The translations under genes and the position numbers were made by a program. From Nitrososphaerota archaeon (GTDB lineage Archaea; Thermoproteota; Nitrososphaeria_A; Caldarchaeales; JAVZCJ01): 34,854 nucleotides of DNA. Shown here one piece after another: positions 8,066-16,496 of this stretch. The notes under the pieces are model-generated. The model was not told where the DNA came from and made no database searches. It saw nothing but the letters and a program-made list of their open reading frames with translations. Location: positions 1-34,854 of the forward strand of contig JAWAZL010000019.1 in NCBI GenBank assembly GCA_038817485.1, given 5' to 3'. Position 1 is the stretch's first letter; every line of letters starts with the position of its first letter.

Positions 8066-8770
8066 TTAATTTTCATATACTTCTTCAACACCATCTTTAG
8101 TTATTTTAAAAAATACTTCTTTTTTTTCACTTTTCCCTCCTTTTTCTATTATCATTTTCTTAACATTCCTTCCTACTAGATTTTGAAGTTTTATTATTAT
8201 ATCCGCCCAGTATTTTGAAATTCTTGCTGCAACAGGTTCTTCTATCGTCCCCCCTCCAATTAATACTTCATGTACTTGCGCTGTTACTATTAATGGCACT
8301 TCCCATTTAAAAGCTATATTTTTTAAATATGCTATTTGAAAGGATAAATCTTTAAATATTGATAAATCCTTTTTTATATCTCCAAAAATTATTCTATGTA
8401 ATTCATTATAATTTTCAAATATTATTAATTTTATTTTTTCATTCATTAAGAATGGGACTTCTTCTATTATTCTTGTTTGTTCTTCAAAAGTTTTAGGTCT
8501 TAAAAATATTATTAAATCTTTTTCAATATTCCTATTCTCTAATGCTATATTTATTCTTTCAGGATGTAAATGCATTCCGCAATCTATCCATATAGTTTTT
8601 CTATTTTTTAAAGAATTATTTATAGCTGCTTGAAGTGCTAAGCTTGTTTTCCCACTTTTTTCTTCACCATATATTAATGTTAATTTCTTTATTGGATATC
8701 CTCCATTTATTTCATTATCTAAACTTTTTATTCCAGTCTCTATTTTTGAAAACATCTTTATTTTTTCCAT
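8066..8770 (-). CDS. RadB-like RecA-superfamily ATPase
   Basis: A 234-residue single-domain RecA/RadA-fold protein with Walker A GEEKSGKTS (about residues 35-43) after the GIKSLDNEINGGYP lead-in typical of the RadA/RadB/KaiC group, and a hydrophobic Walker B strand (IKLIIFENY). The later VPLIVTAQVHE strand matches the L1-region beta strand of RecA proteins. It lacks the N-terminal DNA-binding domain of RadA, which together with its size points to RadB, a recombinase paralogue that assists homologous recombination. The Walker B acidic residue is shifted (FENYN), so a KaiC-like or other paralogue cannot be excluded. It is divergent from the RNase H-fold gene, starting 34 bases away. Confidence 0.7.
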   Translation of the reverse strand: MEKIKMFSKIETGIKSLDNEINGGYPIKKLTLIYGEEKSGKTSLALQAAINNSLKNRKTIWIDCGMHLHPERINIALENRNIEKDLIIFLRPKTFEEQTRIIEEVPFLMNEKIKLIIFENYNELHRIIFGDIKKDLSIFKDLSFQIAYLKNIAFKWEVPLIVTAQVHEVLIGGGTIEEPVAARISKYWADIIIKLQNLVGRNVKKMIIEKGGKSEKKEVFFKITKDGVEEVYEN

Positions 8771-8804
8771 TCTTTTTATATAGAAAAATATTTAAGCAAA
8801 GTTT

Positions 8805-9461
8805 TTGATTAATTTTTATGTAAATAACTTGTTAGAAAAATACTCTAATGTTTTTATTGGAATAGCTACTAAAGATCTTAAAATAGCTAAGAGAATATCC
8901 AATGAGCTAAAGAAAAGAGGGTTAAAATATATTTTTCTTACTCCAGAAAATGATTTTCCAACTTATTTAAAAGTTTTAATATATGGTTATAGGAATGAAT
9001 TTAAGGGGTCTTCCATAAAAAATGTTTTATTTTATGAAGATTACAATTCTCCTTCAAAAATAGTTGATAGAGCATATGAAATTGCTCTTGGAAAAGAAAA
9101 ATATTCTAATGTAATCGTAGCTATTGATCCTGGAAGTAGAATTGGTGCAGCATTTATATGCGATAATTTAATAATTAAGACTATGCTTTTTCATAGTATT
9201 AGAAATCTTTTAAGTGAAGTAGATTCATTTTTTAAAATGCATTTTAATAGTAAAAAAATTATTTTAATAGGTAAAGGAGCTTACGATATAGGTAATAAAA
9301 TAATTAACGAAATCGATAAAAAATACGGTAAAGAAGTTAAATTAGTTACTATGAATGAAGAATTTTCTAATAAAAATATTTTTGATAGCAATAATAAACA
9401 TATTTCTAAAGATGAAAGATCAGCTATTTCTCTTGCTAAAAAATTTTTAATAAAAATTTAA
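8805..9461 (+). CDS. Predicted RNase H-fold (RuvC/YqgF-like) protein
   Basis: A 218-residue protein. Residues 103-114 (VIVAIDPGSRIG) have the form of the first strand of an RNase H-like nuclease, with Asp108 as the probable metal ligand, and the C-terminus has KHISKDERSAISLA, resembling the last catalytic helix of RuvC/YqgF proteins (Asp203, Glu204). The expected middle acidic residue after the ILIGKG strand is not obvious; Asp161 is a candidate. The first ~100 residues form an unassigned alpha/beta domain. A nuclease acting on branched DNA or on RNA is the inference. The only starts are TTG (8805 or 8829). It sits next to a RadB-like ATPase (divergent) and 19 bases before the Clp1-like kinase. 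Confidence 0.6.
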   Translation: MINFYVNNLLEKYSNVFIGIATKDLKIAKRISNELKKRGLKYIFLTPENDFPTYLKVLIYGYRNEFKGSSIKNVLFYEDYNSPSKIVDRAYEIALGKEKYSNVIVAIDPGSRIGAAFICDNLIIKTMLFHSIRNLLSEVDSFFKMHFNSKKIILIGKGAYDIGNKIINEIDKKYGKEVKLVTMNEEFSNKNIFDSNNKHISKDERSAISLAKKFLIKI

Positions 9462-9480
9462 AAAAAGCGTGTGAAAGAGA

Positions 9481-10659
9481 ATGAATATTACAAATTTGAA
9501 TATTAATAAAGGGTCATCCCTCTTTGTTAAAGGACCCGCATCTATTATACTTAAAAATGGGACGTTGAATGCTTTTGATTATATTGTTCCAATTAAAAAG
9601 AATATACTTATTCGTCCCTACAGAGCAATACCTTTCTATGCAGTAGAAGATAGTTTAGTCGATGTAAGAATTAAAAGTAATGAAGATATTTCTATTTTTA
9701 ATGAAGATTTAATTCCAAAGGATTGGCGAGAAAAAGCTGATGAAATAATTAAAAATAGTAAAAGCACAATCGTTTTTGGTGGAGTAGACTCTGGAAAAAC
9801 TTCTTTCTGTTGTTTATTATTGAATAGATGTTTAAAAAGTAAAAGTAAAGTATTTTTTATGGATATTGATCCTGGTCAATCAAATATTGGACCACCTACA
9901 ATGATAAGTGTCTCTAAAGTTAATGAACCTACTATAGATGTTTTTAGACTAAATGTTTTTAATGCATACCCTATAGGGTATACTAGCCCATCATATTGCA
10001 TCGATTCATGTATTTCGAATATTTCTAAACTTTTAAAAGAGGTTATAGATTACGGTTTTGATTTTTTAGTGATAGATTCTGATGGATGGGTTGATGGAAT
10101 AGATGCTATAAAATATAAATTGAAAATTTTAGAAGTTTGTTCTCCAGATAATACTATTGTTCTAGAAAATACAAGCAATAGTTTTAAAGAAGAATTAAAA
10201 AAAGCCGGAGTAAATTTTCTAGAAATAAGCTCTCCTAAAAATATTTTTGCAAGAAATATGGATGCTAGAAAAAAAATACGTGAATTTTCTTATGGAAAAT
10301 ATTTATTTGGTGGATGCATTAGAACTATTCAATCTTCATGGATTAAAATATCTTTTATTGATAAAAGTAAAGAACAATTAATGGAGGATTATTTATCAAG
10401 TTTACCTAAAACAATAGAACAAATAGAAAAACCAGAAATTGAAAATAAAGTAAGTGATATTAAAAAAGGTTTATTATCCTATCTTTATGATTCTACAAAT
10501 AAATTTATAGGAATAGCTCTTACTTTAGATTTTGATAAAAAGAAAAAATTTTTAAAAATTTATACAAATGTAAAATCTAGTATAGCTAAAATAATCATAG
10601 GGAATATGATTTTAGATAGTGAAGGAAAAGAAATTTATCAAGAAATGACTAAACAATAA
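9481..10659 (+). CDS. Clp1/Grc3-type polynucleotide 5'-hydroxyl kinase
   Basis: A 392-residue protein of the Clp1/Grc3/Nol9 family. Walker A is GGVDSGKT at 100-107, and the family's hallmark DIDPGQSNIGPP is at 128-139. The first ~90 residues are beta-rich, like the N-terminal domain of Clp1, and the C-terminal ~120 residues form a separate domain. Archaeal members phosphorylate 5'-OH ends of RNA or DNA using a nucleoside triphosphate; the physiological role is proposed in RNA repair or processing. It follows the RNase H-fold gene by 19 bases on the same strand, so the pair is probably one transcript, and is convergent with the Sec61-beta gene with only two bases between stops. Confidence 0.85.
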   Translation: MNITNLNINKGSSLFVKGPASIILKNGTLNAFDYIVPIKKNILIRPYRAIPFYAVEDSLVDVRIKSNEDISIFNEDLIPKDWREKADEIIKNSKSTIVFGGVDSGKTSFCCLLLNRCLKSKSKVFFMDIDPGQSNIGPPTMISVSKVNEPTIDVFRLNVFNAYPIGYTSPSYCIDSCISNISKLLKEVIDYGFDFLVIDSDGWVDGIDAIKYKLKILEVCSPDNTIVLENTSNSFKEELKKAGVNFLEISSPKNIFARNMDARKKIREFSYGKYLFGGCIRTIQSSWIKISFIDKSKEQLMEDYLSSLPKTIEQIEKPEIENKVSDIKKGLLSYLYDSTNKFIGIALTLDFDKKKKFLKIYTNVKSSIAKIIIGNMILDSEGKEIYQEMTKQ

Positions 10660-10661
10660 TT

Positions 10662-10832
10662 TTATATTGGCGCAACCCTTTGAAGAATTAAAATTGCTGC
10701 TATTAATGTAAATGAAAGAATTATTATTACTATAGGAGGTATTTTAAATCCTTTTGTTTCCTCCTCAAAAAATCTTAATAATCCTGCTGCTGAAGAAGGT
10801 ATAGGAGCTTCCTTTCTTTTCCTGCGACTCAT
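10662..10832 (-). CDS. secG: Preprotein translocase subunit Sec61-beta (SecG-type)
   Basis: A 56-residue protein, too short for most gene finders. It begins with the archaeal Sec61-beta pattern: a basic MSRRKRKEAP start, then IPSSAAGLLRFFEEE, then a GFKIPP junction leading into one transmembrane helix (about residues 33-51) and a short end. This is a tail-anchored subunit of the SecYE channel that peripherally supports protein export. Every hallmark of the family (S-S-A-G-L-x-R-F-F, K-I-x-P before the helix) is present, and the length is normal for archaea. It is transcribed on the same strand as the MazG-like gene upstream, 52 bases away, and convergent with the Clp1-like kinase. Confidence 0.93.
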   Translation of the reverse strand: MSRRKRKEAPIPSSAAGLLRFFEEETKGFKIPPIVIIILSFTLIAAILILQRVAPI

Positions 10833-10884
10833 AATATTCATGAATAAATAAAAGATTCTTATATTAAAATTTTTATTAAATTCT

Positions 10885-11172
10885 TTATTCTTTACATGAA
10901 CAAGGTTTTAAACCACATTTAGGGCATTTATCATTATATTTTTCTAACGCTGCTTTTTCTAAATCTATATTTAAAAGATTACATAGGCTTGCAAGCCAGG
11001 CTAATACATCCGCAACTTCACTTTTAATATTTTCTACATCTTTTTTAAATATTCCTTCACCTAACTCATTTACTTCTTCAACTAATAGTTTAAATGTCTC
11101 ATTTATTCCTCTTTTATAATCTTTTTCAAAATATATTTCTCTCATTTTTTCTTGAAATTCTTTAATATTCAA
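10885..11172 (-). CDS. MazG-like nucleotide pyrophosphohydrolase with C-terminal zinc motif
   Basis: A 95-residue all-alpha NTP pyrophosphohydrolase-like protein. The metal-binding pattern is EEVNE (32-36) with EVADVLAW (52-59), the ExxE...ExxD arrangement of MazG and dUTPase-like enzymes that hydrolyse nucleoside triphosphates to monophosphates. The C-terminus adds a short cysteine cluster (Cys83, 86, 91, 93 in CPKCGLKPCSC), a probable zinc-binding tail seen in archaeal members. The likely role is house-cleaning of abnormal nucleotides; the substrate is unknown. It is upstream of the Sec61-beta gene on the same strand. Confidence 0.8.
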   Translation of the reverse strand: MNIKEFQEKMREIYFEKDYKRGINETFKLLVEEVNELGEGIFKKDVENIKSEVADVLAWLASLCNLLNIDLEKAALEKYNDKCPKCGLKPCSCKE

Positions 11173-11280
11173 TCTAAATCACCCATCAAATTGCTTTAAA
11201 AATGTAAAATTAAAATTTAAAAATAAAAGGAACATAGTTAATTCCATTACTTAATAAACATTTTAATAAAATAACATTTT

Positions 11281-11553
11281 TTAATATTCCGTTAATTGTT
11301 TTTGTCCAATTCCCGTTAATGAGTATATATTGGTTTTTCCAATCCTATTTTTTGTTATTATCCCTTCTCTTTCTAAATTTCTTAAATGTCTTCTTATTAC
11401 TGTTTTTGATCTTAAAACCATTTCAGATATTTCTTTTATGGTAAGTTTTCTATTTCTTTTTAAAATTTTTATTATTTTTGAACGTGTTCTTATTCCTTTT
11501 TTATTATTTCTAATTTTTTGAAGATAAGCCCTTGGATCTATTTCTTCAAACAT
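11281..11553 (-). CDS. Winged-helix DNA-binding protein
   Basis: A 90-residue winged helix-turn-helix protein: a basic N-terminus (KKGIRTRSKIIKIL), helix 2-turn-recognition helix in LTIKEISEMVLRSKTVIRRHLRNLEREG, and a wing ending in NRIGKTNIYSLTGIG. This resembles the ArsR/MarR-like archaeal regulators that bind DNA as dimers. No metal-binding cysteines are present, so it is not a classic ArsR metal sensor. It is separated by about 110 bases from the MazG-like gene on the same strand, and the G+C-raised island at 11670-11830 lies on its upstream side. The regulated genes are not identifiable. Confidence 0.75.
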   Translation of the reverse strand: MFEEIDPRAYLQKIRNNKKGIRTRSKIIKILKRNRKLTIKEISEMVLRSKTVIRRHLRNLEREGIITKNRIGKTNIYSLTGIGQKQLTEY

Positions 11554-11669
11554 TTTATAATTAATTTATATTATTTATAAGAAGAAAATATATTTTTTCA
11601 CTTAAAATCTTTAAATATTCTCTCTTAATTTTTACTCTATTTTAATTTAAAGGATTATTATAAGAAAAA

Positions 11670-11830
11670 ACAATAGAACATGCCATTCTGAAGGACTTAC
11701 CAGAGAAGCCAAAGCTTCCTACCATAGAAAATCCAGACCCCCTTATGAGTATAAAGTAAGAATATTTATCTCTCAATTATAAATGAGGAGGAAAGCTTTT
11801 GAACTTAGGGAATGGAATAAAGGCTTGAAA
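11670..11830. other. G+C-raised intergenic island; possible structured RNA or gene remnant
   Basis: The 286 bases between the winged-helix gene and the DP2 gene's 3' end contain no ATG-started ORF of useful length. Positions 11676-11755 are roughly 40% G+C by my count, well above the surrounding intergenic DNA; in this A+T-rich window the only comparable island is the tRNA. A GAAGC-CAAA-GCTTC hairpin lies at 11705-11718. AAAGCTTCC (11711-11719) could alternatively pair with GGAAAGCTTT (11790-11799), and AAGCC (11706-11710) with GGCTT (11822-11826). A decayed gene is also possible: short open frames without a start run across it on the plus strand. No known RNA family was recognised. Confidence 0.35.
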
Positions 11831-11839
11831 TATTGACAA

Positions 11840-14800
11840 TTATACGAAATCTTCTAAAGAAATTTGAGTTGTTATTTTTTCCATTTTTGAAATTTTTTCA
11901 TAATCTTCTTTAAAACTTGACTTAATGTTTTCTAATGTAAGTAATACATGATCTTTAACATATTCATTAAGAGTATATTTTTCAAGAAAAGAAGATATTA
12001 TATTAACATATTTTTCAATGCTTTTTCTTGAAACTGTTTGTAATAATTCTTTACCGCATTTTTCACATTTTAATGTAAGCGGTAAGCGTCTATATTTAGT
12101 ATTACATTTACTACATCTAAAACTTTGTGAAAAGAAAGCTCTCGCATTTCCTATGATATCTGGCAACAAATGTGATAAAAGAATTTTTTCAGCTACTTCA
12201 TTTGTTTTTATTGAAGAAAGCATGCTTGTTAAAGCAAGTTGCTGAATAATTTTCTCTTCCATTGAAACAAATTTCTTATATATGGATTCTTTTTCTTCAG
12301 TAATTATTTCATTTTGGGGATGAGTAAAACCATATCCAATATATTTTTCTATAGGATGATTTAATTTATTTTTTATAGTCATTATTATTTTCTGAGCTTC
12401 ATTAATATGACATCCTTCGCTTGCTTTGATATAAAATTCTAATGGATAATTCCAAACTATATCAAGATTATGAGATTGTTCATCCACTTCACTTGGGTCA
12501 ATTATTGGTGTTATTAAGATTGGAGAATCCATTTTTCCTCCTATTTTATCTGGAATATATAAATTTGAATAATTTATTAGAACATCAAGTAGTAGCATTA
12601 TGCTATCCTCGTCTCCATCACAATCTCTTCTTTTTGCTGCATGCCACAATGGATGGGCAAAACATACATTTGATTCTGTAAAGCCAATTATTCTTCCTAT
12701 TACTCCAACATATGTATGTGGTGATAATCCTACAACTAATTTTCCTATAAGATCTTTTGGTTTGCCGCATTTATAGTATGGTGGCATGTTACAAAGTTTT
12801 ACTAAAATTTCATCTATGAACTTTGAAACTTTAACTAAATATTCAGCTGCTTTTAAAGGAAGTATTATATCTTGTATTTTCAATTCACATATTTGATTTT
12901 CTGATATAAGTGGATTACCATTTATATCATACAAATACCCTAATTCAATAAGTTTTTGAATTGGAGTATTTATTTCAGCTGGAGTAAAATGCGTTAAAGG
13001 AGCATTCGTAGAATCAAATCTCGTCGTCCCATCTTTATATACATATAAATCATATTTTGCTCTTAAAATTCCTTTTTCTAAAATTTCTGGACATTTTGTT
13101 TTACTTGTTAAGCCTTGAACTCCTTTAATTCTTGAAGGAATATAATTAATTTTAGAGAAAATATTTTTTAATTCTTCCTCAATATTTATTTGAAATATCT
13201 TAGAAAAAATTATTTTGCTTCCACATTTTATGCAATTCTCTATTTTTTGATCATTATACTCCTCACCACATTTTTCACATGTACCAAAGATAAAAGTAGG
13301 AGAATTACAGATAATACATTTATTCTTCCATGTTATTTCTCCGCATTTTATACATTTTCTTTTAGCAAGTTCAATACTTATTACTTTTCCATTTTTTGCA
13401 GCAGAAAGTATATCTCTTGTAGCTCCCCCCTCTAAACCTATTGGGAAAAGTACATTTGGTGGAGGAGACATTTTTCTAGGACCAGCTTTTTCAGGTCTGC
13501 CCATTCTAGCGCTTATGAAAGAACCTGCTTTCTCTCTAAATTTAAAACCTAATAAAGATGAAATTACATCGTATACATTTTTTTTACATTCAAATGAAAT
13601 GTTTATCTCTCTTAATGGTAAAAGACAAAAAATTAATGATTTAAAATTATCAATTGAAGTTATTATCTTGTCTTCTTTAATATTATGTTCCATTAAAATT
13701 TTTTCAAAAATTTTTTTAATGTTTAAATCAAGCGGCAATTCTACGAATTTTTTTAATATTTTAAATTTTCTTTCTTTAATAATTTTTGAAAACCAACTCC
13801 TTAATTGAATAAATTCTTCGATTGAAATATTTTCCCAAAAAAATAAATAATTGGGATGAAGAGTAATTTTCAATGAATAACTTATTTTTATAGCCTCTTC
13901 TATAGATGGTTTAAAATTAAAAGGATGATTAATCAATGATATTAAACGATTTTTTTGAATTAATAATTTTTTGGATACTTCATCATATGTTTTAAATTCA
14001 TTTTCAATTTTATTTTTAAGTTCCAAAGCCCACCATTCTTCACAATATCCCGGTGGTCTTAAAGTAGCATTATTTTCTATGATATCACCAATAGAAATTA
14101 ATACATCACCTAAGAAAAGTATTTTATCTATTTTTTCAGAATATTCATTAAATTTACTAATCGTATCTAATTTAATTACATCTCCATTATTTGTTAAAAC
14201 TATTGGTGGATGAATTGAAGATACAGGCGATATTGTAGCGCCCTTTCCTGGATAATCAATCTTTATTTGTGTCCCTGTTACTAAATATCCTTTAAGAATT
14301 TTAATTGTTATTGGATGCAAGCCTATAGTAGCCATTCCTGTCCCTCTAGCCCTTCCATACCTAATTCTTAACCCACCAAAAATATTTGATGAACTAAATA
14401 CAGGTCTACCACCTACAACTTCTTCTAAATATTCTTCTATTCCATGCCCCTCATTTGAAGCATTTATTCCCTCTTTTATTAATGTTTCAATCCAATCCCA
14501 TCCAGTTAAATTCATATCTCTAACAATTTTCAAAACTTTTCTAGATCTTCCAATAATTCCATCATTTACAACTCTTAAAGCACCACCTCTAAGATAATTT
14601 GTTTCTATTCTTGGTAAATTTCTAAAAGAGGGAACTAAAATTTTATCTGTTGGAATACCTGTAATTTCTATAGGAACATTTCTTAAAGCTATTTCAATAA
14701 GTTTTTCCATTATTGGAAATTGAAAACGAGAAACTCTTCTACTATATATTCTAAGTTCTTCTATAAAGCGCCATATTTCTTCATTTGTTGGAATATATTT

Positions 14801-15307
14801 CGATAAACCAAATAAACGACGTATGTAATCAGCTAAAACAATCACTACTGCAAGCTCAGTTCCACCAGCAGATCTTATTGGTCCAGCAAAATATACTGCT
14901 AAATAATTTGAACCATCAAGATTCTTTTTTATTTTTACCCCAGCTATACCTTCTGAAGGAGCAGCTGTAATACATGGAGGTGTAAGAACAGCTAAAGCTG
15001 TTGAAAGAGCTTGATGAATAATTTCTTCGTCATTCTTTTTCCCAAGTAAACTATATACAATGTATTCAGCAATCTTAAATGCAAGTAAATCCCTAGTAAT
15101 TTTCTTACTCAATTCTCTTATTTTTTCAGCAATCTTTGGTGGACCTACTAAAAATTCAACTCTTTCAGCAGAATCATAAGCATATTTTACTTCTACTTCA
15201 TTAGTTGGAGAATTAAGAATACTTCTAACTTTATTAGCTATATCATAACATTCTTTAGCTTCCTTTAAAATCATTGAGAAATATTCTTGATACAAAGACA
15301 TTTCCAT
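11840..15307 (-). CDS. polC: DNA polymerase D large subunit DP2
   Basis: A 1155-residue protein, the catalytic subunit of the archaeal family D replicative polymerase. The catalytic aspartates lie in DCDGDED (Asp895, 897, 899, 901), after KRR and within the double-psi beta-barrel region shared with RNA polymerases. Other family blocks are YFAGPIRSAGGTELA near residue 140, GRPVFSSSNIFGGLRIRYGR near 305, and SARMGRPEKAGPRKMSPPPN near 605. A cluster of CxxC knuckles (about 645-695) and another near 1063-1085 are zinc modules. The last eight residues, QISLEDFV, match a PCNA-interacting PIP box. No intein is present. The gene follows GGGP synthase by four bases, so the two are in one operon. The small subunit DP1 is not in the window. 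Confidence 0.97.
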   Translation of the reverse strand: MEMSLYQEYFSMILKEAKECYDIANKVRSILNSPTNEVEVKYAYDSAERVEFLVGPPKIAEKIRELSKKITRDLLAFKIAEYIVYSLLGKKNDEEIIHQALSTALAVLTPPCITAAPSEGIAGVKIKKNLDGSNYLAVYFAGPIRSAGGTELAVVIVLADYIRRLFGLSKYIPTNEEIWRFIEELRIYSRRVSRFQFPIMEKLIEIALRNVPIEITGIPTDKILVPSFRNLPRIETNYLRGGALRVVNDGIIGRSRKVLKIVRDMNLTGWDWIETLIKEGINASNEGHGIEEYLEEVVGGRPVFSSSNIFGGLRIRYGRARGTGMATIGLHPITIKILKGYLVTGTQIKIDYPGKGATISPVSSIHPPIVLTNNGDVIKLDTISKFNEYSEKIDKILFLGDVLISIGDIIENNATLRPPGYCEEWWALELKNKIENEFKTYDEVSKKLLIQKNRLISLINHPFNFKPSIEEAIKISYSLKITLHPNYLFFWENISIEEFIQLRSWFSKIIKERKFKILKKFVELPLDLNIKKIFEKILMEHNIKEDKIITSIDNFKSLIFCLLPLREINISFECKKNVYDVISSLLGFKFREKAGSFISARMGRPEKAGPRKMSPPPNVLFPIGLEGGATRDILSAAKNGKVISIELAKRKCIKCGEITWKNKCIICNSPTFIFGTCEKCGEEYNDQKIENCIKCGSKIIFSKIFQINIEEELKNIFSKINYIPSRIKGVQGLTSKTKCPEILEKGILRAKYDLYVYKDGTTRFDSTNAPLTHFTPAEINTPIQKLIELGYLYDINGNPLISENQICELKIQDIILPLKAAEYLVKVSKFIDEILVKLCNMPPYYKCGKPKDLIGKLVVGLSPHTYVGVIGRIIGFTESNVCFAHPLWHAAKRRDCDGDEDSIMLLLDVLINYSNLYIPDKIGGKMDSPILITPIIDPSEVDEQSHNLDIVWNYPLEFYIKASEGCHINEAQKIIMTIKNKLNHPIEKYIGYGFTHPQNEIITEEKESIYKKFVSMEEKIIQQLALTSMLSSIKTNEVAEKILLSHLLPDIIGNARAFFSQSFRCSKCNTKYRRLPLTLKCEKCGKELLQTVSRKSIEKYVNIISSFLEKYTLNEYVKDHVLLTLENIKSSFKEDYEKISKMEKITTQISLEDFV

Positions 15308-15311
15308 TGTC

Positions 15312-16064
15312 TCATTTAAATTTATTTATTGCTTCGATTATTTTGAAAAGTTTTTCAGGATATTCTTCAGCAATAGTTCCAGTAACTATAGCATTTGCTC
15401 CTGCTTTAACAAGCTCTAAAGCTGTAGCAGAATCTCTTATTCCTCCACCAACGATTATTGGTATTTCTACAGCTTTTTTAACGGTACTAATGGTTTTTGG
15501 TGGAATCGGCTCTCTTGCTCCTGAACCTGCTTCAAGATATACAAATCTCATTCCAAGATATTGAGCTGCTAATGCATATGTAACAGCTACCTCTCCATGA
15601 GATGGTGGAAGAGAAATAACTCTTCCCATTGCAGCAACGGCTGTATCACTATTAAAAACTATGTATCCTAAAGGTATAGGCTCAATATTATACTTTTTAA
15701 CTAATAATGCTCCTTGAGCTTGAGCACCAATTATATAATACCATTCAACAGAATTTAATAAAGACATAAAGAAAATAGCATCAGCATATTTACTTACTGC
15801 ATTAATATTATTTGGAAAAACAATTATTGGAATATTGATATTTTTTTTAATTTCTTTTATAAAGTTATCTATTTCTTCTGTTGAATATATTGTTGATCCT
15901 CCTACCATTATTGCAGAAGAACCGTAATTTTCTACCTCTTTTGCTAATTTGCAAGCAAATTCAATATTAATATTTTCAGGATCCATTAAAGTTAAATGTA
16001 TAGGGCCTTCTCTCATTTTCTCATAAAGATATTTCTCAACTTTCCCGATCTTAATTTCAAACAT
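15312..16064 (-). CDS. Geranylgeranylglyceryl phosphate synthase
   Basis: A 250-residue TIM-barrel enzyme joining geranylgeranyl diphosphate to sn-glycerol-1-phosphate, the first committed step of archaeal ether lipid synthesis. Family motifs seen: LTLMDPEN near the start (metal and phosphate site), VGGSTIYS, the YLEAGSGAREPIP segment, and the C-terminal phosphate-binding VGGGIRDSATA and GANAIVTGT. This is the PcrB/GGGPS group with the long archaeal form. An upstream GTG at 16073 is in frame, but GGAGTGAT sits over it and lies at the right distance (about 8 bases) from the ATG at 16064, which decides the start. It lies between the Elf1-like gene and DP2, all on the minus strand with tight spacing. 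Confidence 0.95.
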   Translation of the reverse strand: MFEIKIGKVEKYLYEKMREGPIHLTLMDPENINIEFACKLAKEVENYGSSAIMVGGSTIYSTEEIDNFIKEIKKNINIPIIVFPNNINAVSKYADAIFFMSLLNSVEWYYIIGAQAQGALLVKKYNIEPIPLGYIVFNSDTAVAAMGRVISLPPSHGEVAVTYALAAQYLGMRFVYLEAGSGAREPIPPKTISTVKKAVEIPIIVGGGIRDSATALELVKAGANAIVTGTIAEEYPEKLFKIIEAINKFK

Positions 16065-16106
16065 TTTTATCACTCCTTTTTAGATATTCTTCATCTTAAT
16101 ATTTTT

Positions 16107-16376
16107 TTAAGTTTTTTCAATATCTATACTAGTAACTTTTTTCGTAACTCTATCATACCACTCACAATAAGCATCTACTGGCAAATAATTTGGATATATT
16201 TTAATTTGTTCTTCTACTCCACATTTCATACATTTAACAATAGCATATTCGTCTCCTTTATTATAGCTTATGCTAACAGATTCTTCATTACATAATGGAC
16301 AAATAAATATTGTTGGAAGAGGTTTTACAACTTTCCTTTTTACAACTTTCCTTCTACGACGCCCCAATCTTAACAC
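16107..16376 (-). CDS. Elf1-type zinc-ribbon transcription elongation factor homologue
   Basis: An 89-residue protein with an arginine/lysine-rich head (GRRRRKVVKRKVVK), a zinc ribbon made of CPLC and CMKC knuckles about 24 residues apart, and a PVDAYCEWYDRV segment. This is the layout of Elf1, a eukaryotic/archaeal elongation factor that binds RNA polymerase near the DNA entry side. The size fits archaeal members. The long frame starts at GTG 16376, but GGTG overlaps that codon. TTG at 16367 is six bases beyond the GGTG and is the likelier start, giving MGRRRRKVV. It is the first gene of the run Elf1-like, GGGPS, DP2, with a spacing of 42 bases to the next. Confidence 0.85.
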   Translation of the reverse strand: MLRLGRRRRKVVKRKVVKPLPTIFICPLCNEESVSISYNKGDEYAIVKCMKCGVEEQIKIYPNYLPVDAYCEWYDRVTKKVTSIDIEKT

Positions 16377-16496
16377 CTTTTCTATTTTAGTAAAAAAGGT
16401 ATTTATACAAATATATAAGTTATAAGTTAAAGTTTTTAAAGTGAATATTTAAAATTTAAATAATCCCCTCATAGAATAATAACTTTAGTTAATAAA

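Noticed and set aside
11840-15307. Possible intein in DP2
   Set aside because: PolD large subunits often carry inteins, but this protein is of intein-free length and the catalytic DCDGDED region is uninterrupted with no splicing motifs.
12018-15564. Several plus-strand ORFs of 60-97 codons antisense to DP2 and GGGP synthase
   Set aside because: They lie opposite strongly conserved coding sequence and have shadow composition, rich in Leu, Phe and Ser.
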